A stretch of 11,134 nt of DNA from an uncultured Bacteroidota bacterium. Lineage in GTDB: Bacteria; Bacteroidota; Bacteroidia; Flavobacteriales; UA16. The notes below the pieces were generated by a model. That model worked only from the letters and a program-made list of their open reading frames with translations, did no database searches and was not told the DNA's origin. The stretch's first letter is position 1, and the number at the start of each line of letters is the position of its first letter. Location: contig CACAUH010000046.1 of the NCBI GenBank assembly GCA_902535565.1, forward strand, positions 1 to 11,134. Direction: 5' to 3'. Positions 7,881 to 11,134 of this stretch are shown piece after piece. A program made the position numbers and the translations under genes.

Positions 7881-7929
7881 AAACCAAAACCTGTCTTGTC
7901 ATGCGCTGGGCGCATTGCCAATGTTCAGA
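7844..7929 (-). ncRNA. Candidate small RNA or attenuated leader, about 85 nt
   Basis: Reading the minus strand, the tandem operator-like sites at 7963-7996 are followed after 22 nt by TCAAGTTG (7940-7933), a 4/6 match to the -7 consensus TAnnTTTG. The spacing equals that at the Dps-like promoter. A transcript from near 7929 would contain a small hairpin (ATGCGC, CCA, GCGCAT; 7901-7915), an unpaired stretch including GGTTTTGGTTT, and the terminator. It also contains a seven-codon frame at 7902-7879 (MTRQVLV) ending at the foot of the terminator, so a leader peptide or attenuator for the 7814 gene is an alternative. The remainder of 7881-8027 shows no gene. No known RNA family is recognised, and it may simply be the 3' untranslated region of the barrel-protein mRNA. 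Confidence 0.35.
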
Positions 7930-7962
7930 GCCCAACTTGAGGAGATAATCGGAACGCTGAGA

Positions 7963-7996
7963 TGACCAGCGTCATGTTGTAATATGACTTTTGTCA
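7963..7996. promoter_or_regulatory. Tandem Crp/Fnr-type operator-like palindromes (pair 1)
   Basis: ATGACCAGCGTCAT (core 7963-7974) and ATGACTTTTGTCAT (core 7985-7996) are two perfect palindromes of the form ATGAC-N4-GTCAT, separated by 10 nt, 22 bp centre to centre. The TGA-N6-TCA core is what Crp/Fnr-family dimers bind. They lie beyond the stop of the barrel-protein gene and upstream of the candidate small RNA. Confidence 0.55.
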
Positions 7997-8027
7997 TCTG
8001 CGCCTCACAAGGCCCTGAGAATGCGCT

Positions 8028-8768
8028 TTAGAGGCCGAGGCCGACCGTTAGGCCAAAGCGCCAGCTGGGTCCGCTGTTGGCGATGAGATAAGGATCCCAC
8101 TGTGAAGTCTGAAACACACGGGGCTCAAGGCTGTCCTCAGCCAACTCCTGCTCGCCGTCGGTCAAGACAGCATCTGCAGACCACGAACGAGAGAAACTGC
8201 GGAACATGGGGCCGGTGTACATCTCGATGCTGATGCCGTTATCCGAGTACCACTGGTAACCCACCATGACACCTCCACCCCAATGGAACTGGGTAAACAC
8301 ACCGTCGAGCTCACCTTGATACTCGTTGGGGCCCAAGCTGCTCAAATCGTCGATGTCCTCATCGACAGACAAAGACCAATTCTCGACGCGGCCAAGGAGG
8401 CTCACAAAAACGCCTTCTGGCATGCCGCCATAGACCCACGCATAACGGCGGATCTCTGGAGACAGCCGCCATCCACTGTGCTCAATCTCGACGTCCACAT
8501 CGGAGACGTTCCCGAAGATGTTGTCGTAGATCGAATTCCTGTTGTTTTCCGACGCCCCGATACCGGCAACCGCAATCTGAAACGACGTCGACTCGTCAAT
8601 CACATGCTCGTATCCCAATTCATATCGTGCCCAAAACCAATCGCTCAAATTGAGCTTGAGCAAATCCCGAGTCTCAATGTCATCATTATCCAATTGGGCC
8701 AGTACTGGACCAGAAAAGATGACGGAAAGGACCAGCAGGGGAATGAAACGGAATGAAGTCAAGGACAT
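8028..8768 (-). CDS. Outer-membrane beta-barrel protein
   Basis: The 246-aa product starts at ATG 8768 (MSLTSFRFIPLLVLSVIFSG), giving a signal peptide cut after VLA before QLDNDD. The open frame extends to 8888, but that extension has no signal peptide logic and overlaps the upstream gene further. The mature protein alternates polar and aromatic residues in beta-strand-length segments (WFWARYELGYEHV, SPEIRRYAWVYG, VFVSLLGRVENWSL, GGVMVGYQWYSDNGISIEMYTGPMF) and ends WRFGLTVGLGL, as outer-membrane barrels of Bacteroidota do. The pattern resembles DUF3575-type barrels of unknown role. Its start lies inside the end of the preceding lipoprotein gene (10-base overlap), so the two are probably one operon. 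A terminator stands about 150 nt downstream. Confidence 0.82.
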   Translation of the reverse strand: MSLTSFRFIPLLVLSVIFSGPVLAQLDNDDIETRDLLKLNLSDWFWARYELGYEHVIDESTSFQIAVAGIGASENNRNSIYDNIFGNVSDVDVEIEHSGWRLSPEIRRYAWVYGGMPEGVFVSLLGRVENWSLSVDEDIDDLSSLGPNEYQGELDGVFTQFHWGGGVMVGYQWYSDNGISIEMYTGPMFRSFSRSWSADAVLTDGEQELAEDSLEPRVFQTSQWDPYLIANSGPSWRFGLTVGLGL

Positions 8769-9268
8769 GTGGTACGTGTGTATGTGATGCCAAGAATACG
8801 CCACTGCTCGTTCAATCGAACCAACTGAAAGGAGTCGTGACCACAATGGCTCAGCGAATCGCCCAAGTAGAATTCGTAGTAGGCCCAAAGCTGGGCGAAA
8901 TCCCCGTGATATTCGACCACCGGATCCACCATCTTCTCGACATACGGGGTGCCCGGCTGACCCACGGAAGAGGCGAATGCACTGCCCTCTGTTCGCTTGG
9001 TCTTGGGTTCATCACCCGTCAGGTCCACACTGGTGAAGAGGGCATTGGGATGCAAGGCCATTTGAATGCGAATGCTGTCCCTTGCCTCCATGGCTTGGAA
9101 CAAATCGTTCACCACACCGATGACGTCGTGTTCAGGTGAATCATGAGGGGCGGTCACGTCCGGAGCTGAATCAGCATCAGGGTGCGCTGTATCGCCTTGA
9201 CAACCTGCCATGCCGATAAGACAAAAACAGAGGGCCAACAGTGGGAAAAAGAGGGTGTATTGTTTCAT
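8759..9268 (-). CDS. Lipoprotein with NTF2-like (SnoaL/DUF4440-type) domain
   Basis: The product is 169 aa from ATG 9268 (MKQYTLFFPLLALCFCLIGMAGC). A TTG four codons earlier is in frame but less likely. Cys23 after IGMAG is a plausible lipidation site, and an acidic, proline-rich linker follows (residues 24-47). Residues about 48-165 read as an NTF2-like fold: an initial helix (DVIGVVNDLFQAMEARDSIRIQMALHPNALF, in part), a central segment GTPYVEKMVDPVVEYHGDFAQ, and the closing strands DSFQLVRLNEQWRILGITYTR, which are typical of SnoaL-like and DUF4440 proteins. Such domains bind small ligands or act as enzymes, and catalytic residues cannot be assigned here. It probably sits in the periplasm or outer membrane. 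The gene overlaps the barrel gene by 10 bases and is divergent from the Dps-like gene. Confidence 0.82.
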   Translation of the reverse strand: MKQYTLFFPLLALCFCLIGMAGCQGDTAHPDADSAPDVTAPHDSPEHDVIGVVNDLFQAMEARDSIRIQMALHPNALFTSVDLTGDEPKTKRTEGSAFASSVGQPGTPYVEKMVDPVVEYHGDFAQLWAYYEFYLGDSLSHCGHDSFQLVRLNEQWRILGITYTRTTCP

Positions 9269-9457
9269 GAGTTTATCCAAATTCTTTCTGTCCAGACTTC
9301 ACCAGTTTCCGATTGCAGTCGAACCACAATCCAATCGGTCTAAGGTATTCCAAGGAGGTGCCGTCCGGGTGCAAGATCGCCATCAAACAAGATGCAACCA
9401 CCAGCTACAGAATCTGTGCATTCAAATCCGGCCAATTCCCGTTGCCCCTCCCGAAAA

Positions 9458-9491
9458 TGACAAACGTCACCCCGAGAACTGTCAAATGTCA
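9458..9491. promoter_or_regulatory. Tandem Crp/Fnr-type operator-like sites upstream of the Dps-like gene (pair 2)
   Basis: ATGACAAACGTCA (core 9458-9469) and TGTCAAATGTCAT (core 9480-9491) match ATGAC-N4-GTCAT; the second has one mismatch in the left half. The spacer is again exactly 10 nt. With a start near 9525 the centres lie at about -40 and -62, the usual activating positions for Crp/Fnr proteins. The rest of the 289-bp gap (9269-9457) shows no gene; the lipoprotein promoter should be there but I could not place it. Confidence 0.6.
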
Positions 9492-9521
9492 TTGGCCACT
9501 TCCAAAGCTCCACTGATTTTG
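9492..9521 (+). promoter_or_regulatory. Bacteroidota-type promoter of the Dps-like gene
   Basis: A -33 TTG (9492-9494) and a -7 TGATTTTG (9514-9521, 5 of 6 fixed positions of TAnnTTTG) are separated by exactly 19 nt, the typical spacing for the primary sigma factor of this phylum. Transcription would start near 9525 and leave a leader of about 30 nt before the ATG at 9558. The -33 element directly abuts the second operator-like site. Confidence 0.6.
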
Positions 9522-9557
9522 GGATGTGCTTCTCTCCCTTCACAAGCCAGACTCACC

Positions 9558-10082
9558 ATGACCACGATGAACCCCACCCTCTCCAATCAACTCGACCGCA
9601 GCTGGGCCGACCGCCTGGTCCCCAGCCTGAATCGCCTGCTCGCCGATTTTGAGATGCTTCGATTCAACGCGCGAAGCGCACTGTGGAACGGGTGGGGAGA
9701 ACAGTATCCTGCCATGGCAGAAATGCTGCCCCACTTCATCCGGCACGCAGACCATGCAACCAATGCCATCGGTCGCCGCATCCGCTGTCTGGAAGGACAC
9801 CCGGTCTCCACCATGGCAGAATGCCTTGAGAGCGCCACGATCAAAGCCACCGATGGGGTCATGCACCACCGTGCGTGCAACCGCATGCTCCGGGAGTCGC
9901 TCTCTCACATCCTCAAAGAGGAACGGCAAATCGTGACCGAAGCACAACACGCGGGCGACGAAGTCACTGCACGCTGCCTCATCGAGTTCATGCAATTCCA
10001 AGAGGAAACCATGTGGACCCTGCGCACATCCCTGCGGCGCACCGCATTTGAAGAGCAGTACCTCTCCAAGGAACGGGTCTGA
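9558..10082 (+). CDS. Dps/ferritin-like protein lacking the ferroxidase ligands
   Basis: The 174-aa product is started at ATG 9558 because this follows the promoter; ATG 9567 is an alternative, and the upstream open frame contains the promoter itself. Residues 42-80 (from LWNGWGEQYPAMAEML to RRIRCLEG) align without gaps to the ferroxidase region of E. coli Dps (from HWNMRGANFIAVHEML to AERAVQLGG), sharing W, N, G, the EML run, F, R, L and G. Helical segments before and after, ending in FMQFQEETMWTLRTSL, fit the four-helix bundle. Dps proteins form 12-subunit shells that store iron and protect DNA. Here the ligands equivalent to H51, H63, D67, D78 and E82 are L42, A54, P58, N69 and R73, so iron oxidation of the usual type is unlikely. 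It may be a structural, heteromeric or DNA-binding relative. The assignment is from memory of the E. coli sequence. Confidence 0.75.
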   Translation: MTTMNPTLSNQLDRSWADRLVPSLNRLLADFEMLRFNARSALWNGWGEQYPAMAEMLPHFIRHADHATNAIGRRIRCLEGHPVSTMAECLESATIKATDGVMHHRACNRMLRESLSHILKEERQIVTEAQHAGDEVTARCLIEFMQFQEETMWTLRTSLRRTAFEEQYLSKERV

Positions 10083-10094
10083 ACGCGTCCCAGC

Positions 10095-11134
10095 TTAGCG
10101 CTGGATCATCAGGGGTCCGGCGTGTTCAACACCCTCGGGAAGCTGCAATACGAAATAGTGCGTTCCGTCAGCAGCACCGTCTCCATCCCACTCATTTTCG
10201 TAACCCGTGGCCTCGTATACAACGGCTCCGTTCCGGTTGTACACCGTCAATTGATTGTCGGGGTAGAGTTCAATGTACTTGAAGACCAGACGGTCGTTCT
10301 TTCCATCCCCATTTGGCGTGAAGATGTTGACCATCTCCACAGCACAAGCCAATATCTCAAGCACATGCGAGTCTTGGTCCCCGCACAGGCCCTCCAAAAC
10401 GTGGTTTACAGTTACCGTGCCCACACCTGCAGCCTGCAAATTGAGCAGGCCACTTTCGGCCCCGATGCAATCCTGACCTGAAGGGCTGGTTGCACTCCAG
10501 ACACCGCCGGCCCAGATTGCACCCAATTGCCACTCGTCGACACCAATGCACAGCTCGTCATTGGGGACGTCCACGAGAATGGTCGCATCCCGCTGGGGAA
10601 CCACCACAATCTGCACCGCATCGATGTCCGCACACACCTCTTCAATGCTGTACGTAATGGTGTAATTGCCCGCACCGATACCCGGATCAAATGTTCCTCC
10701 CAGGGTGATGCAATTGCCACAATCGGCTGTCCAAGCTCCGCCAGCCTGAGCCGCGGTAAACACTTCATTTGCCCCTGATTCACAAAGGTCTGGAATGGCG
10801 TCAATGGTCGCATCAACAGCCGGCGCAACCACAATGTCAATGCTTCCCGAAACGCTGCAGCCAAGGGGGTCGTCATAGGCCACCGTCACCGTGTGGTTTC
10901 CGACACCTGCTTCACCGGGGTCGAACAACCCGTTTCCATTGACACAACCACCACAATCCGCACTCCATTCCAAATTGGGGACATTGGACCAAACCGCTTC
11001 CGCATTGAGGTCAACATCCGCATTGAGAACTCCACCTGAATTGTTGACGCAGAAGGGGTCTTCCTCCTGCAACGTCACCGTCAAGATGGGCAAGACCGCT
11101 GTTGAGAACGTGGCACTGTTCGAACAACTGCCAT
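10095..11134 (-). CDS. Gliding-motility-associated / T9SS type B sorted surface protein (5' partial)
   Basis: The frame is open to the window edge, so only the last 345 or so residues are visible; a TTG at 11093 is not a credible start. At least three Ig-like repeats of 80-90 residues occur, each beginning W(S/T)A-C or VWSATSPSG and containing GTFDPG or GLFDPG followed by VGNHTVTV, AGNYTITY or VGTVTVNH. This is the repetitive adhesin-like architecture of large Bacteroidota surface proteins. The C-terminus (VNIFTPNGDGKNDRLVF ... LTVYNRNGAVVYEATGY ... WDGDGAADGTHYFVLQL) is a clear CHU_C/type B sorting domain, which sends the protein through T9SS. Adhesion or gliding is inferred from family context only. 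It converges on the Dps-like gene with 12 bp between stops, where only a weak 5-bp hairpin (CCAGC/GCTGG, 10090-10104) is seen. Confidence 0.92.
   Translation of the reverse strand, partial: GSCSNSATFSTAVLPILTVTLQEEDPFCVNNSGGVLNADVDLNAEAVWSNVPNLEWSADCGGCVNGNGLFDPGEAGVGNHTVTVAYDDPLGCSVSGSIDIVVAPAVDATIDAIPDLCESGANEVFTAAQAGGAWTADCGNCITLGGTFDPGIGAGNYTITYSIEEVCADIDAVQIVVVPQRDATILVDVPNDELCIGVDEWQLGAIWAGGVWSATSPSGQDCIGAESGLLNLQAAGVGTVTVNHVLEGLCGDQDSHVLEILACAVEMVNIFTPNGDGKNDRLVFKYIELYPDNQLTVYNRNGAVVYEATGYENEWDGDGAADGTHYFVLQLPEGVEHAGPLMIQR

Noticed and set aside
8769..8888. An N-terminal extension of the barrel protein up to 8888.
   Set aside because: The signal peptide begins at ATG 8768. The extra 40 residues would sit before it and lie within the lipoprotein coding sequence.
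9352..9371. A perfect Shine-Dalgarno-like AAGGAGGTG followed by GTG 9369, in frame with the Dps-like gene and open to its stop.
   Set aside because: It would add 63 residues that show no Dps similarity and would place the operator-like sites and promoter inside the coding region. Bacteroidota rarely depend on such sequences, so it is probably coincidental.
10090..10104. The CCAGC/GCTGG hairpin between the Dps-like gene and the type B surface protein as a terminator.
   Set aside because: The 5-bp stem has no T tract on either strand and partly lies in coding sequence, so it is too weak to call.

Overview
The window looks like a chromosomal segment of a relatively GC-rich member of the Bacteroidota, most likely Flavobacteriales. 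This rests on secreted proteins ending in type IX secretion system (T9SS) sorting domains of both type A and type B, linker motifs of the kind GCxDSxAxNF...DDGSC, few Shine-Dalgarno sequences, and one good match to the Bacteroidota promoter (TTG, 19 nt, TAnnTTTG-like). No rRNA, tRNA, CRISPR array, insertion sequence or phage gene was seen.

Layout. 2-1543 (+) is the 3' part of a modular T9SS type A cargo protein. A bidirectional terminator separates it from the convergent 1616-4570 (-), a secreted GH13 alpha-amylase-family enzyme with two starch-binding-like repeats and a dockerin-like end. Divergent from it, across 47 bp, is lpdA at 4618-6006 (+), followed by an 18-bp terminator stem shared with a small two-helix membrane protein at 6075-6419 (-). 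Next on the minus strand is a translationally coupled pair: a membrane-anchored OB-fold-like protein (7413-7814) and a secreted protein with a degenerate sorting domain (6529-7416). A 213-bp intergenic stretch (7815-8027) holds a strong minus-strand terminator, a small hairpin and two palindromic operator-like sites. A second overlapping minus-strand pair follows: an NTF2-like lipoprotein (8759-9268) and an outer-membrane beta-barrel protein (8028-8768). A 289-bp divergent intergenic region carries another pair of operator-like sites and a promoter for a Dps-like protein (9558-10082, +). The window closes with the 3' part of a type B T9SS surface protein (10095 to the window end, -).

The most interesting signal is regulatory. 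Two pairs of sites with the form ATGAC-N4-GTCAT (the TGA-N6-TCA core of Crp/Fnr-family regulators) occur about 1.5 kb apart, each pair with exactly 10 nt between sites (22 bp centre to centre). One pair sits immediately upstream of the promoter of the Dps-like gene, at about -40 and -62, which is classical activator geometry. The other pair, read on the minus strand, points to a short predicted transcript of about 85 nt ending in a perfect 14-bp terminator hairpin; this could be a small regulatory RNA or an attenuated leader for the downstream operon. The Dps-like protein aligns without gaps to the Dps ferroxidase region but has lost all five ferroxidase ligands. Together these suggest a small regulon of an Fnr/Crp-type factor, perhaps responding to oxygen, redox or nitrosative state, which cannot be confirmed from sequence alone.
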